This document shows positions 49,578 through 59,000 of a stretch of 64,000 nt of DNA, in pieces. A program made the translations under genes and the position numbers. The notes below the pieces were generated by a model, which saw only the letters and a program-made list of their open reading frames with translations, had not been told where the DNA came from and ran no database searches. The DNA is from an uncultured Bacteroidota bacterium (GTDB lineage: Bacteria; Bacteroidota; Bacteroidia; Bacteroidales; P3): positions 1 to 64,000 of the forward strand of contig CACYPU010000010.1 of assembly GCA_902776365.1 (NCBI GenBank), in the 5' to 3' direction. Position 1 is the first letter of the stretch. Each line of letters opens with the position of its first letter.

Positions 49578-51400
49578 TACTTTACTTTCAAGATGTTATA
49601 ACGTTTGCGGGCCTGCTCGACGTAGAGGGAGGTGGGGTGGTCGACGAGGAGTTTCTCGTAGCACTCGAGGGCCTTGGCGGGGTTGTCGAGGTGGTCCTCA
49701 TTGAGTTGTGCCATGAGAAAGAGGGCATCGTCGGCCGTGATATCGGTGGGATAGAAGTCCACCAGGCGCTGCAGGAGGGAATCGGCCTCGACATAACGTG
49801 CTTGTTTCATGCGTATTTGTGCCTTACGCATAAGTATCTCGTCGAAGAGCGGATGGGAGAGCATCTGTCGCGCCACGTGGTCGAAGGCATCCCAAGCGGA
49901 ATCGAGCTGGTTGCGATAGAGCAGCAGGTCGGCGTCGGCAAAGAGCGACAGCATGGTATAGGTGCTGTCATCTTCCATGTTATCAGAGATTAAGAGCGAC
50001 AGCTCCATGGCGTCGTTGGCGATGAGTTTAGAGGTGGAAGCCCTGAGGACCTTGAGTTGTGAGTTGGCCCAATCGAAGTCGTGGTTGAAGTAGGAGAGGC
50101 GGGCATTTTTCAGTTTGGCTTGTGCGCCAAGGATATCGTTTTTGTGCTCTTTCTCGACCTGCATGTAAAGCAACGAGGCGTCCCAGACAGAGCCAGCGAA
50201 GAGCAATATATCGCCCAGATCGAGTTTCACCTCGCCGCAGACATTGGCTTTAAGGCGCGGAATCTCAAGCACATCGTCGAGCATGCTGACAGCGGGCTGG
50301 GGTTCGTTGACGTAGTATGCCATCAATTGGGCGTAGTTGCGCATGAGCGGCACGGTACGCTCGTTTTTGCCCAGCTCGGCGATGGCAGCCTCGTATTTCT
50401 GCCGGAGCGAGGCCAGGCTGTCGGCATCGATGGCGTAGTGGTGGTTGATACGGGCGAAGTCAACCTTGAGCTCCCCTACCCTGCTGTCGAAATAATAGGG
50501 GTTCTCCTGTCCTTTGCGCTGTAGGTAACGATAGGCCTCGGAGGCCACATCATAGTCCTCATTTTCAAAGGCTATGGCCGCCACACGGAACACCTGCTCG
50601 CCCCCTTTGTCGGGGAAACGGGCATCGACGGCTTCGGCCTGCACCAACGAGAACTGGAAGTCCTTCTGCTGGATGGCGAACCATATCATCATCTCCAGAT
50701 AGAGCTGATTGTCAGGATGTTCGCGCACTCGGTCGACCAATGCCTGCCGGATGCCGTCGGCGAGACGGTTGTCGGGAGCCTCGAGCATGGCTTTCTGCAT
50801 GTTAAGCTGCACGGAAGCTTTCATACCCGGTTGTTTGTCGAGGAGGTTGAAATACTCGTGTGTCATAGCCTGATAGTCGCCCATGGTCTGATAAACACCC
50901 ACCAACTCGGTGAAATAGAGTTGCTGGCTGCGGGTCTTCTCCCTGGCTTTCAAATAGGTACGTATAGCGTAGTCGTAACGGCCGATATTGATGAAAGCCA
51001 TGGCGAGATCGGGAACAGGCGCGAGGTCGGAAGTGATAGACTCAATGGCCTTGTCGAAGCATTTCAGGGCCTTCTTTTCGCTTTCCTGGAGGAGATGGAC
51101 ATTCCCCTGGTCAACATAGAGAGCGAGCTCCTTGGGGTTGTTTTTCAAGCGTTTCTCCGCCAGTCGCAGAGCGTCCTTATGCTCGCCGAGTTTGAGGTAA
51201 GAACTGTAGAGGCGTTGGTAGTAATACTTGTTCGCATAATTCTTGTAGAGCGACTCGTAGAGCTGTGCAGCCTGCTCGAATTCGCCGTTGTCGTAGTAAT
51301 AGGCAGCCATCTGTTCCTGCGTCTGCTGTGCAGCCACGGGAACTATCGGCACGAATGTCGATAGAATACAGAATATCAGTATCTTGCCTATCTTGTTCAT
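49577..51400 (-). CDS. Exported tetratricopeptide repeat protein
   Basis: The 607-residue protein has a signal peptide (MNKIGKILIFCILSTFVPIVPVAAQ) and many TPR-like helical pairs through its length, e.g. AAYYYDNGEFEQAAQLYESLYKN, AMAFINIGRYDYAIRTYLKA and RYVEADSLLQRLVDFYPTDI. It is likely a periplasmic scaffold. No enzymatic domain. It overlaps rsmA by one base. Confidence 0.85.
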   Translation of the reverse strand: MNKIGKILIFCILSTFVPIVPVAAQQTQEQMAAYYYDNGEFEQAAQLYESLYKNYANKYYYQRLYSSYLKLGEHKDALRLAEKRLKNNPKELALYVDQGNVHLLQESEKKALKCFDKAIESITSDLAPVPDLAMAFINIGRYDYAIRTYLKAREKTRSQQLYFTELVGVYQTMGDYQAMTHEYFNLLDKQPGMKASVQLNMQKAMLEAPDNRLADGIRQALVDRVREHPDNQLYLEMMIWFAIQQKDFQFSLVQAEAVDARFPDKGGEQVFRVAAIAFENEDYDVASEAYRYLQRKGQENPYYFDSRVGELKVDFARINHHYAIDADSLASLRQKYEAAIAELGKNERTVPLMRNYAQLMAYYVNEPQPAVSMLDDVLEIPRLKANVCGEVKLDLGDILLFAGSVWDASLLYMQVEKEHKNDILGAQAKLKNARLSYFNHDFDWANSQLKVLRASTSKLIANDAMELSLLISDNMEDDSTYTMLSLFADADLLLYRNQLDSAWDAFDHVARQMLSHPLFDEILMRKAQIRMKQARYVEADSLLQRLVDFYPTDITADDALFLMAQLNEDHLDNPAKALECYEKLLVDHPTSLYVEQARKRYNILKVK

Positions 51401-51441
51401 ACAAAAAAACCGGAAGTCGTTGCTCCGGTCCTAGTGTTGGT

Positions 51442-51517
51442 TGGTGACCCAGCTGGGGCTCGAACCCAGGACCCCAACATTAAAAGTGTTGTGCTCTACC
51501 TGCTGAGCTACTGAGTC
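51442..51517 (-). tRNA. tRNA-Lys (anticodon TTT), with encoded CCA
   Basis: Read on the minus strand: acceptor GACTCAG pairs with CTGGGTC, the D-arm is AGCTCAGCAGGTAGAGC, the anticodon loop is CTTTTAA giving TTT, and the T-loop is GGTTCGAGCC. The discriminator A is followed by an encoded CCA. It is the second gene of a tandem pair. Confidence 0.95.
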
Positions 51518-51538
51518 AGTCACTCACCTCATTTTCGG

Positions 51539-51611
51539 TGACCCAGCTGGGGCTCGAACCCAGGACCCCAACATTAAAAGTGTTGTGCTCTACCTACTGA
51601 GCTACTGAGTC
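51539..51611 (-). tRNA. tRNA-Lys (anticodon TTT), no encoded CCA
   Basis: It is almost identical to the copy at 51442-51517, with one difference in the D-loop (AGTAGGT for AGCAGGT). After discriminator A the genome reads CCG, so the terminal A must be added by CCA transferase. A consensus promoter lies 34 bases upstream. Confidence 0.95.
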
Positions 51612-51645
51612 AACAAAAAGCGGTTTTTCCCGCGATTTGAATTTG

Positions 51646-51676
51646 CAAAAGTACAACTTTTTTACAAATGGGCAAA
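51646..51676 (-). promoter_or_regulatory. Promoter of the tRNA-Lys pair
   Basis: On the minus strand TTTG (51676-51673), 19 bases, then TACTTTTG (51653-51646) give a full Bacteroidetes consensus. The gap 51677-51919 is AT-rich and holds no gene. Confidence 0.8.
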
Positions 51677-51866
51677 ATATTTTCTTTTTGAGAAAATTCA
51701 TTTTAAGATAACACTATGATTTATAAAAAAATATAGCATTCCGAAAATAATAGAAACCTAGAAAAAAACAACGCAAAAAGAACAGCTACACCATCACAAA
51801 TAAGGATTTTTGACCCCACAAAAACAGAAAAAAGAAAGATTTTTTTTCCATATTAAAATTAAATTG

Positions 51867-51874
51867 TATATTTG
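51867..51874 (+). promoter_or_regulatory. Promoter core before the 51920 gene
   Basis: TATATTTG matches TAnnTTTG, 45 bases before the ATG at 51920. Confidence 0.5.
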
Positions 51875-51919
51875 TAGAATCCAAGGAACAACAGAATAAA
51901 CCATAAAACAATATAAATC

Positions 51920-52333
51920 ATGGACTTAACAATAAAATTAAAAAAAGGTCTAGGGGATATAGCTTTCGGCATGCCGGTGGAAGAGGTGGTGAACCTGCTG
52001 GGAACCGCCGATGAGGTGGAGAATATCGACAATGCAGCCGACGAGAGCACTACTGTGCTGAGATACAACGACGAAGGGCTGACGCTGTTCTGCGAAGGTG
52101 AGAACCCTACGCTGGCCTGCATCGACATCGCCAATGAGGACTGCACATTGTTCGGAGAAAAGGTGTTCGAGCTTGATGAGCGCAGTTTGGTGAACCTGAT
52201 GGTGAAGAACAACATCACAGAGCAGGACGTCGACGAGGAGGACTGGGGCGAGCGCCGCGTGACCTTCAACGAAGGCAATATCGACTTCTACTACGACGAA
52301 GGGGAGCTGGTCTCCATCATCCTGGGCGCATGA
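51920..52333 (+). CDS. Small acidic protein of unknown function
   Basis: A 137-residue soluble, strongly acidic protein: DLTIKLKKGLGDIAFGMPVE, EVVNLLGTADEVENIDNAAD, then alternating strands (VLRYNDEGLTLFC) and FYYDEGELVSIIL at the end. The GMPVEEVVNLLG segment resembles the start of small alpha/beta domains that bind partners, but no family is certain. Its stop overlaps the wbqC-like start (ATGA), so the two are co-translated. Confidence 0.75.
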   Translation: MDLTIKLKKGLGDIAFGMPVEEVVNLLGTADEVENIDNAADESTTVLRYNDEGLTLFCEGENPTLACIDIANEDCTLFGEKVFELDERSLVNLMVKNNITEQDVDEEDWGERRVTFNEGNIDFYYDEGELVSIILGA

Positions 52334-52935
52334 CGGCAGTTTTCAGCACGGCCTATCTGCCGCCGATTGCATGGGTAGCAACATTGCTGCAACAAACAGG
52401 GCCCCTGCTTATCGAAGCCAAGGAGACCTTTCCAAAGCAGACCTACCGCAACCGCATGGAAATCATGACTGCCGGCGGCGTGAGGACGCTGACTGTACCC
52501 GTCATCAAGGAGAATCACTCGCGAACAGAAGAGGTGGCTATCGACTACAAAGAGCGCTGGAACGTTATCCATCTGCGCACGCTGGCGGCCGCCTACAGTG
52601 CATCGCCCTATTTTCTTTATTATAAAGACGATTTGGAGGCATTGCTGACGCCACACTATGAAAGGTTGATGGATTTGAACGATGCGTTGCTGAAATGGGT
52701 GCTGCGGATGCTGAAAACAGAATGCCCACTGCGGCGGACGGAAGACTATCGGAAGGAGTATGAGCTGGACTTCCGCAACGTTTTCTCGCCGAAAATCCCC
52801 TACCCTACCGAGGGCATGGAAAGTTACTATCAGGTGTTCTCCGACCGGGTGCCCTTCACCCCCAATCTGAGCATCATCGACCTGTTGATGAATCTCGGTC
52901 CCGAGGCGACAGATTATCTGAAAAAAATTGTGTAA
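52330..52935 (+). CDS. WbqC family protein
   Basis: The 201-residue protein has the WbqC-like pattern: FSTAYLPPIAWVATLLQ, ETFPKQTYRNRMEIMTAGGVRTLTVPV, AYSASPYFLYYKDDLEALL and an FTPNLSIIDLLMNLGPEA end. The family occurs in O-antigen and glycopeptide loci; the activity is unproven (transferase-like proposed). Confidence 0.88.
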   Translation: MTAVFSTAYLPPIAWVATLLQQTGPLLIEAKETFPKQTYRNRMEIMTAGGVRTLTVPVIKENHSRTEEVAIDYKERWNVIHLRTLAAAYSASPYFLYYKDDLEALLTPHYERLMDLNDALLKWVLRMLKTECPLRRTEDYRKEYELDFRNVFSPKIPYPTEGMESYYQVFSDRVPFTPNLSIIDLLMNLGPEATDYLKKIV

Positions 52936-52964
52936 GTATCATAGAACATGGCAAATAAGTCTGT

Positions 52965-52980
52965 TGTTCCACGAGAAACA
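52965..52980. other. parS-like site 1
   Basis: TGTTCCACGAGAAACA agrees with the ParB-binding consensus TGTTNCACGTGAAACA except at the tenth base. It lies between the WbqC-like gene and mnmG. Confidence 0.65.
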
Positions 52981-52999
52981 GTAGACTTTTTCACATATT

Positions 53000-54877
53000 C
53001 TAACGAGCAAAAGTAAGTAAAAGAACCGAGATATCGGCAGGGGAAATGCCACTAATTCGAGAGGCCTGACCGATGGAGACGGGGCGGTAGCGGCTGAGTT
53101 TTTCCCGACACTCGTAGCTGAGGGCAGCAAGGGAGAAATAGTCGAAATCTGACGGCAGGGCTATGTCCTCAAATTTCAGGATACGGTTGGCGACCTCCTG
53201 TTCTTTCTCTATATAACGCTGGTATTTTATCTGGGTCTCCACCTCCTGTTTCACCTCTTCGCGGAGGTCGTCGGGCATGGAAGCGGCTTCATCATTTAAA
53301 TCCTTGGTCAACGACAACAGCATGTCGAGCGACAACTCCGGACGGAGGAGCAGGGAAGAAAGGTGGACACGTTGGCTCAACGGTGCCGACTGATGCTCCT
53401 GAAGCCAACTGTTCACCTCTGATGGCACGACAGAAAGCTGCTCAACAGAGGTCTTCAGGGTTGCCGTGAGGCGCTGCTTCTCCTCCACCCTGCGCATGCG
53501 AGCATCTTCGGCGAGGCCGAGGGCGTGGGCGAGGGGTGTGAGGCGCTGGTCGGCATTGTCCTGCCGCAGCAGGATGCGGTATTCAGCACGGGAAGTGAAC
53601 ATACGGTAAGGCTCGTCGACTCCCTTGGTGACGAGGTCGTCGATGAGCACTCCGATATAAGCCTGCGAGCGACCGAGAACGAAGGGTGCACGCCCTTGAA
53701 GTTTCAAAGCCGCATTGGCACCTGCCATGAACCCCTGACAGGCAGCCTCCTCATAACCGGTAGTGCCGTTGATTTGACCCGCGAAATAGAGATTCTCCAC
53801 ACGCTTGGTTTCAAGAGTATATACCAACTGCGTCGGTGGAAAATAGTCGTATTCGATGGCATAGCCAGGCTTAAAAATGGCTGCATGTTCGAACCCCTCG
53901 ATGGAGTGAAGAGCCTCGAGTTGCACCTCCAACGGGAGCGAGGAGGAGAATCCGTTGAGATAGTAGGATTGCGAATGCCATCCTTCTGGCTCGACGAAGA
54001 GCTGATGGTGATCCTTGTCTGCGAACCGGTCAATCTTGTCCTCGATGGAGGGACAGTAGCGCGGTCCTCGTCCCTGGATGCGGCCTGTGAACATGGGCGA
54101 CCGGGAGAAACCCGTGCGGAGGATATTGTGGGTACGAAGGTTGGTATTAGCGATATAGCAGGGTTTTTGTTCGGTAAGAGGCTTGGTATCAGAGAAGGAG
54201 AATTTGGCAGGTTGTTCGTCGCCGGGTTGTATCTGCAGGCGCGAGAAGTCGATGGTGCGACCGTCGATGCGGACGGGCGTACCCGTTTTCAGGCGCTGTA
54301 CTTCAAAGCCAAAATCGCACAATTGGTCAGAAAGCCCTTTGGCCGGAGCCTCCCCTATCCGACCCCCACTCCAGGAGTCTTCTCCGATATAAACCGTTCC
54401 GTTGAGGAAGGTGCCGCTGGTGAGCACCACCGCTCGTGCGGGGATGGTATGTCCCATGCGGGTGACGACACCCGACACCGTCTTGCCGTCGAAAGTGAGG
54501 GCAATCACCTCGTCCTGCCAAAGGAAGAGATTGGGGATGGATTCCAGCACCTGACGCCAGTTGCGAGAGAAAAGCATACGGTCGCACTGCGCCCGGGGGC
54601 TCCACATGGCAGGTCCTTTGGAGCGATTGAGCATGCGGAATTGGATAGCCGAACGGTCGGTGACGATTCCCGACCATCCGCCAAGAGCGTCAATCTCACG
54701 GACGATTTGGCCTTTGGCCACACCGCCCATAGCTGGATTGCATGACATCTGACAGATATTGTCGAGCATCTGGGTTACCAAGAGCACCTTGGAACCCAGT
54801 TTGGCAGCTGCGGCAGCTGCCTCTGCTCCGGCATGGCCGGCACCCACTACAACGATATCGTAAGGTTCAAATGTCAT
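53000..54877 (-). CDS. mnmG: tRNA uridine-5-carboxymethylaminomethyl modification enzyme MnmG
   Basis: The 625-residue FAD protein works with MnmE to modify the wobble uridine of several tRNAs. Motifs: [58 protein letters not shown] and [22 protein letters not shown]. The helical C-terminal domain binds MnmE. It is the last gene of a minus-strand block DUF4175, ATPase, ybeY, mnmG, a conserved neighbourhood in Bacteroidetes. MnmG genes often lie near oriC; here parS-like sites flank it. Confidence 0.97.
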   Translation of the reverse strand: MTFEPYDIVVVGAGHAGAEAAAAAAKLGSKVLLVTQMLDNICQMSCNPAMGGVAKGQIVREIDALGGWSGIVTDRSAIQFRMLNRSKGPAMWSPRAQCDRMLFSRNWRQVLESIPNLFLWQDEVIALTFDGKTVSGVVTRMGHTIPARAVVLTSGTFLNGTVYIGEDSWSGGRIGEAPAKGLSDQLCDFGFEVQRLKTGTPVRIDGRTIDFSRLQIQPGDEQPAKFSFSDTKPLTEQKPCYIANTNLRTHNILRTGFSRSPMFTGRIQGRGPRYCPSIEDKIDRFADKDHHQLFVEPEGWHSQSYYLNGFSSSLPLEVQLEALHSIEGFEHAAIFKPGYAIEYDYFPPTQLVYTLETKRVENLYFAGQINGTTGYEEAACQGFMAGANAALKLQGRAPFVLGRSQAYIGVLIDDLVTKGVDEPYRMFTSRAEYRILLRQDNADQRLTPLAHALGLAEDARMRRVEEKQRLTATLKTSVEQLSVVPSEVNSWLQEHQSAPLSQRVHLSSLLLRPELSLDMLLSLTKDLNDEAASMPDDLREEVKQEVETQIKYQRYIEKEQEVANRILKFEDIALPSDFDYFSLAALSYECREKLSRYRPVSIGQASRISGISPADISVLLLTFAR

Positions 54878-54889
54878 ATTCTATGATAT

Positions 54890-55333
54890 TTACGCTATTT
54901 GTTCCACGGGAAACATGGTGTTCCACAACGTGAGAGCCTCTTCTTCTTGGCGGCGCATCTCCGCTGCTTCGGAGTCCGATTTGTCCCCTTGTCCGAGGAG
55001 ATGGAGCACCCCATGAATGATGACACGATGCAACTCATGTTCGAATGGCACTTCAAATTTCTCTGCATTCTCCCCTACCCTATCGACACTAATCATAATA
55101 TCGCCCGAGATGAGGTCGGCTGCCACATAGTCAAAAGTGATGATGTCGGTATAAGTGTCATGGTTGAGGTATTGCCGATTGACCCCAAGAAGGTACTCAT
55201 CGTCGCAAAAGAGATACGAGATGTTTCCCACCCACTTTTGGCGACGTTGGACAACTTCGGAGATCCATTTTTTAACTTTTTCTGCCTGTTGGAGCTCGAA
55301 ATTTATATCTTGGACAGCAAAACGAATAGCCAT
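54890..55333 (-). CDS. ybeY: Endoribonuclease YbeY
   Basis: The 147-residue rRNA maturation nuclease has LLGVNRQYLNHDTYTDIITFDY and the zinc site H-G-V-L-H in IIHGVLHLLGQGDKSDSEA. In the Proteobacterial form a third histidine follows (GYDH); here it is GQGDK, the variant usual in Bacteroidetes. The stop is 12 bases before mnmG. The last codons contain a parS-like site. Confidence 0.93.
   Translation of the reverse strand: MAIRFAVQDINFELQQAEKVKKWISEVVQRRQKWVGNISYLFCDDEYLLGVNRQYLNHDTYTDIITFDYVAADLISGDIMISVDRVGENAEKFEVPFEHELHRVIIHGVLHLLGQGDKSDSEAAEMRRQEEEALTLWNTMFPVEQIA
54900..54915. other. parS-like site 2
   Basis: TGTTCCACGGGAAACA lies inside the 3' end of ybeY (encoding MFPVEQ on the minus strand) and agrees with the parS consensus except at the tenth base. 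Confidence 0.65.
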
Positions 55334-55464
55334 TGTTTTAACACAACATACTGATTATTAGTTTATTATATTATATTTCGTGTCATTATTCCTCAAAATC
55401 CCTGTCTCAAAAACGATGCAGCGGGACAGATGTGCTACCGACACGACGGAAAACGAGGAATCGG

Positions 55465-55920
55465 TCATACCAGAACGGGAGCAAAACGAGCCTGAAGGAT
55501 GGCGATGCGCTCGAGTGCATCGGAGGGGTCGATACCAGCCACATCGAATTCGAGTCGCACCTTTCGACCCTCGTCGGAAAAAGTCATTCGGTCGGCGAGC
55601 GACTTCATGACGAAGATGCCCTCTCCTTGGGTCGACTCGCCGGAAGGAAGGTTACCATATTTATGGAAATCGAATCCCCTACCCTCGTCGCTCACCTCGG
55701 CACAGATTCCTCCCCGACAGGTGTCGAACACCAAAGTCACTTTCTTTGATGAATCGGAACCGTTGCCATGAACGATGGCATTCTCCACCGCCTGCATCAC
55801 AGCTACCGACACAGCGGAATAGTAATTGCCCACATTGTTCTCTTGGCAGAAATGAAACAAACGCTCTTCCACCAGTGGCAGATTAGCAATATCCGACTGT
55901 ATAACAAACGATTCCGTCAT
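55465..55920 (-). CDS. RsbW-like serine kinase/ATPase
   Basis: The 151-residue GHKL-type ATP-binding protein has the N-box MQAVENAIVHGN, the G1 box DEGRGFDFH and the G2 box GEGIFVMKSLAD. Such proteins bind anti-sigma antagonists or sigma factors and phosphorylate serine in partner STAS proteins. No partner gene is seen here. The ATG at 55920 is chosen over a TTG at 55947. A TATATTTG promoter core is at 55945-55952 on the minus strand. Confidence 0.85.
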   Translation of the reverse strand: MTESFVIQSDIANLPLVEERLFHFCQENNVGNYYSAVSVAVMQAVENAIVHGNGSDSSKKVTLVFDTCRGGICAEVSDEGRGFDFHKYGNLPSGESTQGEGIFVMKSLADRMTFSDEGRKVRLEFDVAGIDPSDALERIAILQARFAPVLV

Positions 55921-55965
55921 ATTACCTATATCCTTTAACGGATACAAATATACAAAAAAAATGAA

Positions 55966-55992
55966 AAATGAAAATTTAAAATTGAAAATTTA
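55966..55992. repeat. AAAATGAAAATTTAAAATTG repeat
   Basis: Short AT-rich units lie between the ATPase and DUF4175 genes; same family as 20355-20440. Confidence 0.6.
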
Positions 55993-56010
55993 GAGGAGTC
56001 AACCCTTCAA

Positions 56011-59000
56011 CTACCTGTAAAAGTAGTCGTTAACCTTCTCACGATAGTAGGGGGAGAGGGTAGGGGGCACGGTGCGGAGCTGGTCGGAAGCGGACTTGAA
56101 TTGCTTGTTGTATTTCTCGAGCTCGGCGGGCGACGGCTGACTGTAGAGGTCGCCGGCTTCATGGCTCTCGCGACGTTCCTCTTTCTCACGTTGCATCTCG
56201 GCCTTCTCATGCTCCAGCAGGCGGGTCATAATCTGCTGCTGACGCTTGATGGTTTGTTGCGTGATGGTGCGATTCACGAGGTCTGTCTCCGTTTGTTCCA
56301 TCTGCTGCAATAGTTGGTCTATCTCCCTGGCCAACTGTGTGTTGCCAGCATTTCCCTGTTTCAATTCCTGACCATATTCCTGCATCATGCGGCGTATCAT
56401 CTCCTGCTGTGCAGCCATCTTGGCAAACTCCTCACTCATCGACTGTCCTTGGCCAATCTGATGGCGTCCTCCTTGCTTGTTGCCCTGCTTGTCGAGCTGT
56501 TTTTTGAGGGCTTCCATCTGCTTGTTGAGCTCCTCCTGCATCTGCCGCATCGACTTGGGCGACGGCTTACCTTTGCCGGGATTCGAGCATTGCGACTGGC
56601 TCTTGCCCTTATTGCGGCACTGGCCACTCTTCTGCTTCTGGCTGTTCTGGCGCATCTGGTTCTGCATCTGGTCAAGGCTCTCGGCGAGCACCAGTGCCAG
56701 GTTGTTCAGTGAGGTCATGCTATACTGCATTGACTGAGCGGCTTGCGAGTTTCTGTACGACCCATAGAACGACTGATTCAACTCCAGAAGCCTGTTCAGC
56801 GAAGCATTCACATTGTTGTTCACCGAAGCCAGCTCTTTGGTGATGGCAGAAGCTACATTGAGTTGACGTCTGGCCATAGAACGCAGCGAATCCTCCACAT
56901 TGCGGAAGTCGTCCTTGATGCGGTTCTGACGGGTGATAATGGTTTGATATTTGGGGTCTTGAATATATATGGAATTTACAGCTGTTATCAACTCTTCCTG
57001 ATTGAACGAGAGCTTCACCAGATTTTTCAGCAACTGACGCACCTGCTCGGCATCCTCGGCAAGGTCTTCCTGCTCAGCTTCCACCTGAGCCTCAGCCAGT
57101 GCCTCGCTCAGTTGTTCCATCTCGTCGGCAGCCTCTTTCTGCTGCTTGCCAGCCTCTTTGTTCTTGCCTTTCTGCAGGTTTCTCTGAGCCTCCTGTTGGT
57201 GCTGCTCCACTTGTTTTTCAAGCTCCTCAGGCACCTTGAAATCGGTCGAAGGGTCAAGATTCTTATAATCTTGTTGAATCTGTTTGATATCGTTCTTCAG
57301 TTCTTGGAACCGATTGTTCAGTTCCTGCTGTTTTTGCTGTAACTGCTCGTTATTCTTATCTTTAGCTTGTTCTGTTTCACGCGAAACATTGCGCTGATCC
57401 TCGGCCAATTTGTCCATCTTCTGGATGGTTTGTTCCACCTTTTTCTCGAGTTCCAGACGCTTCATCAGCTCGATATTCTGGTCGAGTTGTTTCTCCAACT
57501 CGGCATTGTCAAGTTTCAGTTGTTCAAGCTCTTGCTGCACTTTCTTCTTGTCGAGCTCCTGCATCATGCGTTCGATTTCCGCCATAGTTTCCTTCATCTT
57601 CTCGTCCATCACCTCGTTCATCAGGCGGTCCAATTCGCGCTGTTTCTCCATCAGCTGCTCGCTCTGCTCACGATATTTCTGCTCCAGGCGGTTGTTTTCC
57701 TGAATCTGCTGTTGCATCTGCTGCATCATCTCGCGCACCTGCTTCTGTTTCTGTTGAATCTGCTGCAAGTCTTTCTTGTCCTGCCAGTTGAGCTCTTTCT
57801 TGTCCACCAGGCGGCGCATCATCTCGTTGATTTCCTCCTGCATCTTCTGCAACTCGCTCATCTGCGTCTCGGCACTTTCGCGCACCTCGTTGCTGCTGCG
57901 TTCGAGTATCTGGTCGAGTTCCTCGGCCGACGGAATCTTGATTTCGAACACCTGCGAGCGTGCCTTCTTGGGGCCGTGGATGGCGTCGTTGTCGGACACC
58001 TCGAAATAATAGGTCAGCTCATCGCCTGGGGCGAGGGTGAGCTCAGCGGTGTTGAAACTGAAGAAGAACTCCTGCGAGGACTCGCCGTTGAGGGCAATTT
58101 TAGCCTCGCTGACGCTGTTTCGCGAGGCGTCGGAGGAATTCTCCGTCTTGTGCACGAAAACGAGGCTAGAGAAGCCGTAATCATCCTTGATGCGGCCACG
58201 GAAGAGTCGGCGGTCAGGGTGCAGTGAATCCACCATCTCCTCGACGACAATCATCGGCACCGCATCGGTGATGGCCGAAAGCGAATAGCGAAGCGTGTCG
58301 GATGTGGAGTAGCGGCTCGACACACAGAAGGCGTAGTTAATGGTTTGCATCACACGGCGAGTGATTTCCATGCGGCCCGAAGCGTCGCTCTCCAAGCGCG
58401 TGGGCACACTATCCACGAAGAACGCCATCTCCTGGGCGTCCTGCGTCTGGAAGAGCCATTTCACCACGGTACCCTCGGGCACCGCAGCGTCGCCCAGATT
58501 CACCACCGTCTCGGGCATACGTCCCGTGTAGGCAGGGTAGGAGAGGAGCATGCGGAACGACACCACCGAGGGGTTGGGAAGCATCTCGAGGCGGTACTCG
58601 GGCGACGTCACGCCGCCACCCTCCATGCTGAAGCCCAACGACTGGCGCACCTGCTTGAAGGTGAACGCAAAACGCTCTTTCGAGAGCTTGGTCATCCTGT
58701 GGCGACGACCGTCGACGATGATGTTCACCTCGTTGGGCAGCGCCTCGCCGTCAACCTCGACGGTCAGCTCATAATCGCTTCCAGAAATCACCTGCAAAGA
58801 GTCGGTTGTCACAATGAAGCGGAACGGCGCCGGGCGTTCGTAGACGGTGTTATAGTCGGCGATACGCTTCACCGGCTCGGTAATCACCGACGGAGCCACC
58901 AGCAGCAACAGCACTATCACCGCCAGCGGCGGCAACGCATAGCGCAGATACTTGCGGTTGGCCCTCAGGTTGATGGCATTGAGGAAGGGGATGGGGCGCA

